Shown one piece after another: positions 43,513-52,174 of a stretch of DNA of 64,000 nucleotides. The translations under genes were made by a program, and so were the position numbers. The DNA is taken from assembly GCF_025666195.1 (NCBI RefSeq), contig NZ_CP102592.1:4278001-4342000 (forward strand), written 5' to 3'. How positions within the stretch are numbered: position 1 is the first letter of the stretch; each line of letters begins with the position of its first letter. The notes under the pieces were generated by a model. The model saw only the letters and a list, made by a program, of their open reading frames with translations. It was not told the origin of the DNA and made no database searches. This stretch comes from Xanthomonas sp. CFBP 8443. GTDB taxonomy: Bacteria; Pseudomonadota; Gammaproteobacteria; Xanthomonadales; Xanthomonadaceae.

Positions 43513-45618
43513 TCAATCCTTCAACCGCTCCCACAGGAACCCGTACGCCAGCGCCTGCATATGCGCGGCCTGCGCGTTGTTGGCCGCGCCACCGTGGCCC
43601 CCTTCGATGTTCTCGTAGTAGGTCACGTCCTTGCCGGCCTCGATCATCTTTGCCGCCATCTTGCGCGCATGGCCCGGGTGCACCCGGTCGTCGCGCGTGG
43701 AGGTCAGGAAGATCACCGGCGGATAGGTCTTCTTCGGGTCGAACAGGTGGTACGGCGAGAAGCTCTGGATGTACTTCCAGTCGTTGGTGTCCGGATTGCC
43801 GTACTCGGCCATCCACGAGGCGCCGGCCAGCAGGTGGCTGTAGCGCTTCATGTCCAGCAGCGGCACCTGCACCACCACCGCGCCGAACAGCTGCGGGTAC
43901 TGCACCAGCATGTTGCCGGCCATCAGCCCGCCGTTGCTGCCGCCCTGCACGCCCAGGTGCTTGGCCGAGGTGATCTTGCGCGCGGCCAGGTCCTGCGCCA
44001 CCGCCGCCATGTCTTCGTAGGCCTTGTGCCGGTTCTGCTTCAGCGCCGCCTGGTGCCAGCGCGGGCCGTACTCGCCGCCGCCACGGATGTTGGCCAGCGC
44101 GTACACGCCGCCCTGGTCAAGCCAGGCGCGGCCGAGGCCGCCGGAGTAGAACGGGGTCATCGAGATCTCGAAGCCGCCGTAGGCGTACAGCAGGGTCGGA
44201 TTGCTGCCGTCCAGCTTGAGCTGCTTCGGCCGGACCAGGAAGTACGGCACCTTGGTGCCGTCCTTGGACACCGCGAAGTGCTGCTCGATCGCGTCCTTGG
44301 ACGCGTCGAAGAAGCTCGGCATCGCCTTCAGCGTCTCGATGCTCTGCGCGCCGCGCTGCACGTCGGCCAGCATCAGCGTGGTCGGGGTCAGGAAATCGGT
44401 GGAGGTCAGCCACACCTGGTCGTTCTCGTCGGCATCGACCGCCTCGACGCTGGTGCTGCCGAAGGCCAGGTCGCCGACCGGGAACGGCGCGCGCGCCCAC
44501 TCGCCTTCGCCCGGAGTCAGCACCCACAACCGGCTCTTGACGTCGTCGAGCACGTTCAGCACCAGGCGCGACTTGGTCCAGGCGAACGAGGCCAGCGAGG
44601 TGGTCTCGGTCGGAGTGAACACCACCTGGAACGCGCGCTTGCCGGCCATGAAGTCGTCGAACTTGGCCACCAGCAGCGCGCCGGCCGGATAGGTGGTGCC
44701 GTCCACGGTCCACGCATCGCGCAATTCCAGGGTCAGCCACTGCCGGTGCACGCGCTTGTTGGCCGAGTTGGGCACGTCGATCTTGGTCAGGCGGCCGTCG
44801 GCGCCCCGCAGGTACAGCTCATCGTTGTAGAAGGCCAGCGTGCGGCTGACGAAATCGCGCTCGTAGCCGGGCGTGTCGTCATGCATCGCGGCGATGTACA
44901 TGTCCTCCGGCTTGCCTTCGTAGACCGGCGTCGCGCTCTGCAGCGCCGTGCCGCGCTTCCACTGCTTGACCACCCGCGGGTAGCCGGAGCTGGTCATCGA
45001 ACCGGCGCCGAAATCGGTGTAGAGGTAGACGGTGTCGGCGTCGATCCAGCCCAGGCCGCCCTTGGCCTCGGGACGGAAGAAGCCGTCCTTGACCCACTGC
45101 TTGCTGCCCAGGTCGAACTCGCGGGTGACGTCGGCGTCGGCGCCGCCGCGCGACAGCGCGATCAGGCAGCGGCGGTAGTCCGGGCGCAGGCAATCGGCGC
45201 CGTGCCACACCCAGTTCTCGCCCTCGGCCTTGTTCAGCGCGTCCAGGTCCAGCACCGTCTCCCATTTCGGCTCGGGCTTGCGGTACTCCTCCAGGGTGGT
45301 GCGCCGCCACAGACCACGCTCGTGCTCGCGGTCCTTCCACAGGTTGTAGTAGTACGGGCCGATCTTCTGCACCGCCGGGATCTTCGCGTCCGAATCCAGC
45401 ACTTCGCGGATGCCGGCCTCGCGCGCCTGGAAGCCCGGCTGCGCGGTCAGCCGCGCCTCGGTCTTGGCGTTCTGCGCCTTGACCCAGTCCAGCGGCTTGG
45501 CGCCGGTGACGTCTTCGAGCCAGGCATAGGGATCTTGGGGCATTGCGGTTTCCTTCGCCGCGGCGGTCCCGGAGGCAATCAGTCCGGCAAGCAGGCAGGC
45601 ATGGGCAAGAGAGGGCAT
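43513..45618 (-). CDS. Prolyl oligopeptidase-family serine peptidase, exported
   Basis: The 701-residue protein has a signal peptide (about residues 1-21), a propeller domain starting DPYAWLEDVTGAK, and a C-terminal hydrolase with Ser in GGSNGGLMAG, Asp in TSTRDDRVHPGH and His in EGGHGGAANN. It belongs to peptidase family S9A and would cleave small peptides after proline in the periplasm. It is a distant relative of the exported oligopeptidase B-like protein on the other side of the aminotransferase gene. Confidence 0.92.
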   Translation of the reverse strand: MPSLAHACLLAGLIASGTAAAKETAMPQDPYAWLEDVTGAKPLDWVKAQNAKTEARLTAQPGFQAREAGIREVLDSDAKIPAVQKIGPYYYNLWKDREHERGLWRRTTLEEYRKPEPKWETVLDLDALNKAEGENWVWHGADCLRPDYRRCLIALSRGGADADVTREFDLGSKQWVKDGFFRPEAKGGLGWIDADTVYLYTDFGAGSMTSSGYPRVVKQWKRGTALQSATPVYEGKPEDMYIAAMHDDTPGYERDFVSRTLAFYNDELYLRGADGRLTKIDVPNSANKRVHRQWLTLELRDAWTVDGTTYPAGALLVAKFDDFMAGKRAFQVVFTPTETTSLASFAWTKSRLVLNVLDDVKSRLWVLTPGEGEWARAPFPVGDLAFGSTSVEAVDADENDQVWLTSTDFLTPTTLMLADVQRGAQSIETLKAMPSFFDASKDAIEQHFAVSKDGTKVPYFLVRPKQLKLDGSNPTLLYAYGGFEISMTPFYSGGLGRAWLDQGGVYALANIRGGGEYGPRWHQAALKQNRHKAYEDMAAVAQDLAARKITSAKHLGVQGGSNGGLMAGNMLVQYPQLFGAVVVQVPLLDMKRYSHLLAGASWMAEYGNPDTNDWKYIQSFSPYHLFDPKKTYPPVIFLTSTRDDRVHPGHARKMAAKMIEAGKDVTYYENIEGGHGGAANNAQAAHMQALAYGFLWERLKD

Positions 45619-45684
45619 GGGACAGGTCCAGGAGAACAGCCCCGAACCGTAGCATGCGGGGACGCGGCCCTCCCCTGCCGAAGG

Positions 45685-45984
45685 TCAGGCTGCGCGGGTG
45701 ACCCGCCACGCCGGCGCGCGCCGCCGCGCCTGGACCCGCGGCCGCAGCCGCGCCAACCCCCGGCGCAACGGCCGCAGCGGCAGCGGGAAGCGGTGCAGCG
45801 CCCACCACGCGCTCAGCGGCATGCCCAGCAGCCACAGCGGCCGCCAGCCCAGCCATTCGCTGTAGCCGCGCGCGGCCGGCCACACCAGGACCAAGGCCAG
45901 CCCGGCGAGCAGCGCCTGCAGCACCAGGCGGCGCAGGCCGGGATGCGGCGCGCGGGCGGAACGGGACGAAGGGGCGATCGGCAT
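45685..45984 (-). CDS. Small membrane protein of unknown function
   Basis: The 99-residue frame encodes two hydrophobic segments (about residues 20-38 and 47-62) between basic ends (the C-terminus is very Arg-rich). Its composition fits a small inner-membrane protein. It lies 66 bases upstream of the prolyl oligopeptidase gene in the same direction. I do not recognise a family, and the high GC content makes chance frames common. Confidence 0.5.
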   Translation of the reverse strand: MPIAPSSRSARAPHPGLRRLVLQALLAGLALVLVWPAARGYSEWLGWRPLWLLGMPLSAWWALHRFPLPLRPLRRGLARLRPRVQARRRAPAWRVTRAA

Positions 45985-46117
45985 GGCGGCGACTCCGGAA
46001 CGGTGATGAGGCGCGCAGCGTGCCGCGCGCGCATCTCAACGGCTGCGACCCACTATTGACATGGCTTTCGCCCGATACTCACTAGCTTGTCCCTTCAAGC
46101 CTCCGGATTCCTGTCTT

Positions 46118-46702
46118 ATGCGCCTGCTCTCCCTGTTCGCCTCCATGCTGCTGCTCGGCATGGCCGTCCCCCTGCCGGCGGCGCGGGCGACATCCCCAGA
46201 GGAGCATGCGCCCCAGCAGCCGCCGATCGACCTGAAGCGCTTCATGGGCCGCTGGTACGTGATCGCGCACGTGCCCTACTTCGCCGAGCGCGGCCATGTC
46301 GCCAGCAGCGACGAGTACACGCTCAAGGAGGACGGCAAGATCGCCGTGCGCTACCGGTACCGCGAGGGCTTCGACGCGCCGGTCAAGGAAATCACTTCGC
46401 GCGCCACGGTCAAAGAGGGCACCGGCGACCGCCGCTGGACCACCTGGCTGTTCGCCGTGGTGCCGACCAAGTACCGCATCCTTGAGGTCGCGCCGGACTA
46501 TTCCTGGGCGCTGATCGACTATCCCGGCCGCGACCTGGCCTGGATATTCGCGCGCGAGCCGGACATGGACCACAAGCAATACCGCGAACTGGCGGGCAAG
46601 CTGGACCGCGACTACGGGATCAACGTCGACAAGCTCAAGCGCGTGCCGCAGCGCCGCGACCAGGTCGGCAGGCTCGGTTTCGAAGTGCCGAGCGAGCCCT
46701 GA
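46118..46702 (+). CDS. Lipocalin (Blc-like), exported
   Basis: The 194-residue protein has a signal peptide ending near residue 25 (PAARA) and the bacterial lipocalin signature: FMGRWYVIAHVPYFAERG, then a VVPTKYRILEVAPDYSWALI core and a C-terminal helix. Family members bind fatty acids or lysophospholipids in the cell envelope, often under stress. There is no lipobox cysteine, so it is predicted to be soluble in the periplasm. The ATG at 46118 starts the signal peptide; the upstream frame is unlikely. Confidence 0.88.
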   Translation: MRLLSLFASMLLLGMAVPLPAARATSPEEHAPQQPPIDLKRFMGRWYVIAHVPYFAERGHVASSDEYTLKEDGKIAVRYRYREGFDAPVKEITSRATVKEGTGDRRWTTWLFAVVPTKYRILEVAPDYSWALIDYPGRDLAWIFAREPDMDHKQYRELAGKLDRDYGINVDKLKRVPQRRDQVGRLGFEVPSEP

Positions 46703-46804
46703 GACGTGTCGCCGCTCCCCAAATAGGTTGCACCGCCATCGCCTGCCACTCAGCGAGGCGCCAGCCGACCTCCGTATGATCAGGCCGGTCCGTCCCCCAG
46801 ACAG

Positions 46805-47230
46805 GTGCACCGCTTGGCCAGCGTTCTTTCCGAGACCCTCTGCGATTCGCCGCGCCCGCCCGCCGCGGACGCCACGCGCGGCCAGGTGTTCGCGCAACAC
46901 TGCCCCTCGCGCGCCGTGCTCAGCCATGTGACCAGCCGCTGGGGCGTGCTGGTGCTGGTGGCGCTGCGCAAGGGCACGCATCGCTTCGGCGACCTGCGCC
47001 GCAGCCTGGAAGGGGTCAGCGAGAAGATGCTGGCGCAGACCCTGCAGGCGCTGGAAGCGGACGGGTTCGTGCAGCGCACCGCGCACCCGGTGGTGCCGCC
47101 GCACGTGGACTACGCGCTGACCCCGCTGGGCAAGGACGCGGCCGCGCACGTGCACGCGCTGGTGGACTGGATCGAGACCAACATCGGCACCATCCTGAGC
47201 AACGGCAACCCGCCGGCGGGCACACTGTAG
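46805..47230 (+). CDS. HxlR-family transcriptional regulator
   Basis: The 141-residue protein is a winged helix-turn-helix regulator of the HxlR type: VLSHVTSRWGVLVLVALRKG, FGDLRRSLEGVSEKMLAQTL and the wing VPPHVDYALTPLGKD. The start appears to be the GTG at 46805. The stop codon TAG is supplied by the REP-like element that begins there, so the last residues (AGTL) border repeat DNA. The gene is 102 bases after the lipocalin gene. Confidence 0.88.
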   Translation: MHRLASVLSETLCDSPRPPAADATRGQVFAQHCPSRAVLSHVTSRWGVLVLVALRKGTHRFGDLRRSLEGVSEKMLAQTLQALEADGFVQRTAHPVVPPHVDYALTPLGKDAAAHVHALVDWIETNIGTILSNGNPPAGTL

Positions 47231-47318
47231 GAGCGGCTCTGGTTGGCCTCGGGCCATCAGCCGCGACAGACGGCACCGTGGCTGATGCTGCCTGTCGCGG
47301 CTGAAGCCGCTCCTACAG
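47225..47318. repeat. REP-like palindromic element with an interrupted arm
   Basis: The right arm is an intact GTCGCGGCTGAAGCCGC. The left arm reads GTAGGAGCGGCT and then CAGCCGCGAC, split by a 19-base insertion (CTGGTTGGCCTCGGGCCAT). Confidence 0.8.
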
Positions 47319-47331
47319 TGGCAGCGACACG

Positions 47332-48303
47332 CTAGTCGTCGCTGTAGTTGCTCAGCGCCAGCGACAGCAGCGCCTTGGCCTGTTCGCGCAGCGAGCGCGG
47401 CTCGACGATTTCCGCATCCGAGCCGTAATGCAGCACGTCCATCAACAGCTCGCGCGAGACGCTGTACGGCACCTTCAGTTCGTAGCGGCCGTCGGCCAGG
47501 AAGCGCCCCTGCTGCTTGGAATGCCAGTGCTCGTCGGCGACCCAGCGCGCCGCCTTGGGGCTGAACACGATCGTCGCCCAGCCCTTGGGCGCGCCGGAGA
47601 AGATCCCGTAGCTGGACGCCAGTTGCGAGTCCAGTTCCTCGTCGGCCACGTCCTGCGCCGGCTGGTCGAGCAGGCGCGCGTGGTTGATGCGGTCCACCGC
47701 GAAGCTGCGCACCGCGTCGCGGCCGTGGTCCCAGGCGTCCAGGTACCAGTTGTCGCGGTAGTGGGTGATGCGCTGCGGCGACACCGTGCGCTTGGTCGAT
47801 TCGTCGGTGGAGCGGGCGCGGTAGTCGAACGACAGCCGCTTGCGCTCCAGCACCGCCGAGGCGACGGTGCGGAAACTGGCTTCGTCGAGCTTGCGGCCGC
47901 GGTGCGGGATCACCCGCACCCGCTCCACCGGCCAGTGGGTGGCCCCGGCCTGCGCCGCCAGCAGGCTCTCGATGCGCTGCTGCAGCGGCGCCAGCACCGA
48001 GGACAACACCCCGCCGCCGGTGCGCGCCAGCAGCTGCTGCGAGGCCAGCAGCGCGTGCAGCTCCTCGGAGCTGAGCCACAGCCCCGGCAGTTCGAAGCGG
48101 TCGCTCTCCCCGGACTCGTAGCGGAACCCGGCCTCGCCGTCGCCCTCGACCGGGGCCATCAGCGCGTCGCGCAGGAACGCCAGGTCGCGGTAGACGGTGG
48201 CGCGGGAGCAGCCCAGTTCGTCCTGCAGCCGCGCCACCGTCACCGGGTAGCGGGCGGACTTGAGCAGCCGGTGCAATGCATTGATGCGTTCGTAGCGGTC
48301 CAT
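47332..48303 (-). CDS. WYL-domain transcriptional regulator (YafY type)
   Basis: The 323-residue protein has an N-terminal helix-turn-helix (MDRYERINALHRLLKSARYP, with YPVTVARLQDELGCSRATVY) and a central WYL domain with RITHYRDNWYLDAWDH. A WCX-type C-terminal region follows. Such proteins respond to nucleic acids or small ligands and control stress or defence genes in some bacteria. No target is evident. The ATG at 48303 marks the conserved start. Confidence 0.92.
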   Translation of the reverse strand: MDRYERINALHRLLKSARYPVTVARLQDELGCSRATVYRDLAFLRDALMAPVEGDGEAGFRYESGESDRFELPGLWLSSEELHALLASQQLLARTGGGVLSSVLAPLQQRIESLLAAQAGATHWPVERVRVIPHRGRKLDEASFRTVASAVLERKRLSFDYRARSTDESTKRTVSPQRITHYRDNWYLDAWDHGRDAVRSFAVDRINHARLLDQPAQDVADEELDSQLASSYGIFSGAPKGWATIVFSPKAARWVADEHWHSKQQGRFLADGRYELKVPYSVSRELLMDVLHYGSDAEIVEPRSLREQAKALLSLALSNYSDD

Positions 48304-48480
48304 GGCACCGATTATGTCTGAGTCCGTGGCGGAAATACGCCTGGCGGCCGGCCCCGCGCCCAAACCGCCGATGAAGCCGTGGCCGGGCGGCGGCCGGGGT
48401 GTCATGTGGATCCGGTATGATGAAATCGTTTCCATTTCGTTAGCCGAAGGCTGCGTCCCCAAACCAGGAGAGAAGAGCCA

Positions 48481-49266
48481 ATGCCCCGCCGCGCTGCCGT
48501 AGTAACCGCGATCACCTTGATGCTGCTGGGTACGTCCCCAGCCTGGGCCGCCGACGTGGCCGCGCCACCGGAACCGGGCAGTTCGCCGTGGAGCGGCTCC
48601 GGCGAGCTGGGCTTCGCCTCCTCGCGCGGCAACAGCTCCAACGAGAGCTTCAACGGCCGGCTCAAGGGCCAGTACCTGGACGGCGACTGGATCCACAGCA
48701 TCGACCTGTTCGGGTTGCGCGCCAGCGCCGAGTACACCAACACCAACGACGACGGCAGCACCGAGCGCGTGCGCCAGACCACCTCCAACCGCTATACCGG
48801 CAGCGCCGGCAGCGCGCTGCAGTTGGGCGAACACCGCCAGCTGACCGCCTCGCTGCGCTACGAGCGCGACGATTTCGCCACCTACGACCGCCTGGCCACG
48901 ATCGGCATCGGCTACGGCACGCGGATCATGGACGGCGACCACAGGAGCCTGGACGTGCAGATCGGCCCCGGCGTGCGCCGCGCCCACGACGTGGAAGAGG
49001 ATCGCACCGAGACCGGGCTGATCGGCCGCGGCCTGGTCGACTTCAAGTACGGCCTGACCGCCAACACCGAACTGGCCAATACCCTGCTGGTCGAGTCGGG
49101 GTCGTACAACACCTTCGCGCAGAACGACCTGGGCATCTCGGTCAGCATGAACTCGCGGCTGGCGCTGAAGGCCGGCTGGCAGGCGCGCCACAACAGCGAC
49201 GTCAGCGACGACAAGAAGAAGACCGATACGTTGACCACGATGAATGTGGTCTACAAGTTCAGGTAG
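48481..49266 (+). CDS. DUF481-family outer-membrane protein (YdiY type)
   Basis: The 261-residue protein has a signal peptide ending at AWAA (about residue 24) and a beta-barrel domain starting WSGSGELGFASSRGNSS and ending VYKFR. DUF481 proteins are salt- or stress-induced outer-membrane proteins of unknown role. A GGAGAG ribosome binding site precedes the ATG by eight bases. It is divergent from the WYL regulator gene. Confidence 0.88.
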   Translation: MPRRAAVVTAITLMLLGTSPAWAADVAAPPEPGSSPWSGSGELGFASSRGNSSNESFNGRLKGQYLDGDWIHSIDLFGLRASAEYTNTNDDGSTERVRQTTSNRYTGSAGSALQLGEHRQLTASLRYERDDFATYDRLATIGIGYGTRIMDGDHRSLDVQIGPGVRRAHDVEEDRTETGLIGRGLVDFKYGLTANTELANTLLVESGSYNTFAQNDLGISVSMNSRLALKAGWQARHNSDVSDDKKKTDTLTTMNVVYKFR

Positions 49267-49267
49267 G

Positions 49268-49298
49268 GCCGGGACTCGGGACTCGGGACTCGGGACTC
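49268..49298 (+). repeat. Single GGGACTC heptamer array
   Basis: Four GGGACTC units follow the DUF481 stop codon. No inverted partner is visible nearby, unlike the other arrays. Confidence 0.75.
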
Positions 49299-49385
49299 GG
49301 AACAGCATGCGGCGCGGCCTCACTGATCGGGGCTGCCGCTCTGGGTCATTCGACCGGCCGTTTCGGCTGACGATGGTTTTTGTTT

Positions 49386-49458
49386 TTTGTAGGAGCGGCT
49401 TCAGCCGCGACAGGCGTTACCGGTAACGCCTGTCGCGGCTGAAGCCGCTCCTACAGGG
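49386..49458. repeat. REP-like palindromic element
   Basis: Both arms are of the GCGGCTTCAGCCGC subtype around a CAGGCGTTACCGGTAACGCCTG centre that is a perfect dyad. It lies between the converging DUF481 and hemC genes. Confidence 0.88.
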
Positions 49459-49534
49459 TTCACTGCCCGCAGACGGGCTCGCTGCACGCATAGACCCAAT
49501 TGTCCGGATGCAACGGGCGCCTGGGCCGGACCTC

Positions 49535-50458
49535 TCAGCCCGGTAGCGCGGCATCCAGCAGCTCGCGCGCGCCGGCGCCCAGCAGCGCTTCGGCCACCGC
49601 TTCGCCCAGCGCCTCCGGGTCCTGCGCGGTGCGCTGCAGTTCGGCACGCACCAGGCGCCCGTCGGCGACGCCGCCGACCAGGCCCTGCAGCAGCAGGTCC
49701 TCGCCGCGCCATTGCGCAAAGGCGGCCACCGGCACATGGCAGCTGCCGTGCAGCGCGCGGTTCATCGCCCGCTCGGCCTCCACGCAGGTGCGGGTGGGCG
49801 CATGGTCCAGTGCGGCGAACAGGTCCAGCGCGACCGCGGCGTCGCCGCGGCATTCCACCGCGATGGCGCCCTGCGCCGGCGCCGGCAGCCAGTCCGGCGC
49901 CTGCAGGCGCTGGGTGATGCGCGCCTCCAGGCCGAGCCGCTGCAGGCCGGCGCAGGCCAGCACGATCCCGTCGTAGCCGCCGTTGTCGAGCTTGGCCAGG
50001 CGCGTGTTGACGTTGCCGCGCAGGTCCTGCAGCTGCAGGTCCGGGCGCCGCGCGCGCAGCTGCGCCTGGCGGCGCAGCGAGGAGGTGCCCACCCGCGCGC
50101 CCAGCGGCAGCGCGTCCAGCGACGCGTACAGGTTGGAAATCAGCGCATCGGCCGGGTCGGCGCGCGCCAGGATCGCCGGCAGCACGAACGGCGGATCCAG
50201 TTCCATCGGCACGTCCTTGAGCGAATGCACCGCGCAATCGGCCTCGCCGCGCAGCATCGCCAATTCCAGCTCCTTCAGGAACAGGCCCTTGCCGCCGATC
50301 GCCGCCAGCGAGCGGTCCAGCACCTCGTCGCCACGGGTACTCATCGGCACCAGCACCACTTCCAGCTGCGGATGCGCCTGGCGCAGGCACGCGGCGACGT
50401 GTTCGCTCTGCCACAGGGCGAGCGGGCTTTTGCGGGTGGCGATGCGCAGGATCTTCAT
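49535..50458 (-). CDS. hemC: Hydroxymethylbilane synthase
   Basis: The 307-residue cytoplasmic enzyme joins four porphobilinogen molecules into hydroxymethylbilane in haem synthesis. It starts [17 protein letters not shown] and has [19 protein letters not shown] and the dipyrromethane-cofactor cysteine in HGSCHVPVA. Its length is near that of E. coli HemC. It lies downstream of algR, the order also seen in Pseudomonas, with about 135 bases of partly repetitive DNA between. Confidence 0.96.
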   Translation of the reverse strand: MKILRIATRKSPLALWQSEHVAACLRQAHPQLEVVLVPMSTRGDEVLDRSLAAIGGKGLFLKELELAMLRGEADCAVHSLKDVPMELDPPFVLPAILARADPADALISNLYASLDALPLGARVGTSSLRRQAQLRARRPDLQLQDLRGNVNTRLAKLDNGGYDGIVLACAGLQRLGLEARITQRLQAPDWLPAPAQGAIAVECRGDAAVALDLFAALDHAPTRTCVEAERAMNRALHGSCHVPVAAFAQWRGEDLLLQGLVGGVADGRLVRAELQRTAQDPEALGEAVAEALLGAGARELLDAALPG

Positions 50459-50593
50459 CGGCCCATTATCGCGGAAAGCGCCTCCATCCATCCCGGCCTT
50501 CGCAGCCGAATGCCCGCTCATCCGCTCCCGATCCCGAACCCCGCTTGCCGCAACCACTCCACCGGCCATCCCGAATCCCCACTCCCGGCCCCC

Positions 50594-51334
50594 TCACAGA
50601 TAACGGATCTCCTGCCGCAACTGCGCCACGCAGCGCCGGCTCACTTCCAGCGGCTGCTTGCCATGGCGCAGCACCGCATGCACCTGGCCCTCGCCCAGGC
50701 GTCGCAGCTCGACCAGTTCGTGGCGCGCGACCAGGCAGTTGCGGTGGATGCGCACGAAGCGCTCGGCGAATTCCTCTTCCAGCGACTTCAGCGATTCCTC
50801 GATCAGGTCCTCGCCGCGCGCATGGTGCACCACCACGTACTTTTCCTCGGCCTGCAGGTAGTGGATGTCGTCGACCGGGATCAAGCGCAGGCTGCCGCGC
50901 AGCCGCGCGCACAGGTGGGTGCGGCGCTGTTCCAGCGGCGTGGCGCCGACGCTGCCGCGACGACCGGCCATGAACGTGCGCGCGCGCTCCAACGCCGCCG
51001 CCAGCCGCTCGGCGCGCACCGGTTTCATCAGGTAGTCGATGGCCGCGGCCTCGAACGCGGACAGCGCGTGCGCATCGTAGGCGGTGCAGAACACCACCGC
51101 CGGACGCGGCTCGAAGCTGGCCAGGTGGCGCGCGGTCTCCAGCCCGTCGACGCCGGGCATGGCGATATCCAGCAGCACCAGATCCGGGCGCAATTCGGCG
51201 CAGGCGTGCAGCGCTTCCAGGCCATTGCCGGCCTCGGCCACCACCTCGACGCCGGCATGCTCTGCCAGCAGCGCGCGCAAGCGCTCGCGCGCCAGGGGTT
51301 CGTCGTCGGCGATCACCACCTTCACGTACGTCAC
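50594..51334 (-). CDS. algR: LytTR response regulator, AlgR-like
   Basis: The 246-residue protein has a receiver domain with phospho-acceptor Asp56 (VLLDIAMPG), Thr in FCTAYDAHA and Lys in YLMKPVR. A LytTR DNA-binding domain follows from about residue 140 (HYLQAEEKYVVVHH, VRIHRNCLVA). Together with hemC downstream it matches the algR-hemC order of Pseudomonas, where AlgR controls alginate, twitching and virulence genes. The usual kinase partner gene (algZ/fimS) is not next to it here. Confidence 0.88.
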   Translation of the reverse strand: MTYVKVVIADDEPLARERLRALLAEHAGVEVVAEAGNGLEALHACAELRPDLVLLDIAMPGVDGLETARHLASFEPRPAVVFCTAYDAHALSAFEAAAIDYLMKPVRAERLAAALERARTFMAGRRGSVGATPLEQRRTHLCARLRGSLRLIPVDDIHYLQAEEKYVVVHHARGEDLIEESLKSLEEEFAERFVRIHRNCLVARHELVELRRLGEGQVHAVLRHGKQPLEVSRRCVAQLRQEIRYL

Positions 51335-51452
51335 CTCAGTGGGCTGGAGCGCGGTCTCGCCGCATAGTAGCCCCGCCGCCGCCGGGCCGTCATCCGCGCC
51401 TCAGCGGCAGGGGCTCGCCCCGGCGCCCCGCGCCGCGCGCCGTGGCCGCGCC

Positions 51453-52118
51453 TCAGCCGGCGGCGAAGCGCGCGCTCATCCAGTCGCGCAGATCGGCGAT
51501 CTCCTCGGCGCAGACCTGGTGCGCCATCGGATAGCGCCGCCACTGCACCGGCATGCCCAGCGCCTGCAGCGCCTGCGCGGTCTGCTCGGCATAGGGTTGC
51601 GGGATCACCGGATCGCCCTGGCCGTGGGCCATGAACAGCGGCTGCGACAGCGCGGCCGGCGCATGCCAGCGGGCGACGTCGGCCACGTCCGGCAGGTAGG
51701 TGGACAGCGCGATCAAGCCGGCCAGCGGCCGTTCGCGGCGCAGCCCGGCGGCCAGGGTGATGGCGCCGCCCTGCGAGAAACCGGCCAGCAACAGGCGCTC
51801 GGCGGGCACCCCGCGTTCGTGCTCGCGCGCGATCAGTTCCTCGACCTGCGCGACCGAGGCGGTCACGCCGGCGCTGTCGGCGCGGTTGGAAAAATCGGGA
51901 CTGACGATGTCGTACCAGGCGCGCATGCGCACGCCGTTGTTGATCGTCACCGCGCGCACCGGCGCGTGCGGGAACACGAAGCGCAGCGCCGGCCAGCCCG
52001 GCCGCAGCAGTTCCGGCACCAGCGGCGCGAAGTCGTTGCCGTCGGCACCGAGCCCGTGCAACCACAGCACGGTCCATGCCGGCGAAGCGGCGGTTTCGTG
52101 TTCCACTGTTTCCAGCAT
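51453..52118 (-). CDS. Carboxylesterase/phospholipase-family alpha/beta hydrolase
   Basis: The 221-residue protein is a short carboxylesterase of the EstB type: LWLHGLGADGNDF, nucleophile GFSQGG, Asp in HGQGDPVIP and His in YPMAHQVC. It has no signal peptide and is predicted to be cytoplasmic. Such enzymes hydrolyse short acyl esters. I chose the ATG at 52118 because a GGGGA motif precedes it by a suitable distance; in-frame ATGs at 52133 and 52148 are possible. Confidence 0.88.
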   Translation of the reverse strand: MLETVEHETAASPAWTVLWLHGLGADGNDFAPLVPELLRPGWPALRFVFPHAPVRAVTINNGVRMRAWYDIVSPDFSNRADSAGVTASVAQVEELIAREHERGVPAERLLLAGFSQGGAITLAAGLRRERPLAGLIALSTYLPDVADVARWHAPAALSQPLFMAHGQGDPVIPQPYAEQTAQALQALGMPVQWRRYPMAHQVCAEEIADLRDWMSARFAAG

Positions 52119-52174
52119 GCGCGCGGTCCCCATCGAGATGGGGCGCATTATGCCTGCCGCGTCGGCCGCCCGGG

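Noticed and set aside
39531..45618. The two S9 peptidase genes as a recent tandem duplication
   Set aside because: The proteins share fold and active-site motifs but differ widely in sequence (GGSAGG versus GGSNGG surroundings) and belong to different subgroups.
43183..46059. A 958-codon plus-strand frame opposite the prolyl oligopeptidase gene
   Set aside because: Antisense shadow; it begins inside the structured repeat and has no family features.
46056..46079. TTGACA followed by GATACT upstream of the lipocalin gene as a promoter
   Set aside because: The spacer is only 12 bases, too short for a sigma-70 promoter.
48416..48421. TATGAT as -10 element of the DUF481 gene
   Set aside because: No matching -35 hexamer is present at 16-18 bases, so the hexamer alone is not enough.
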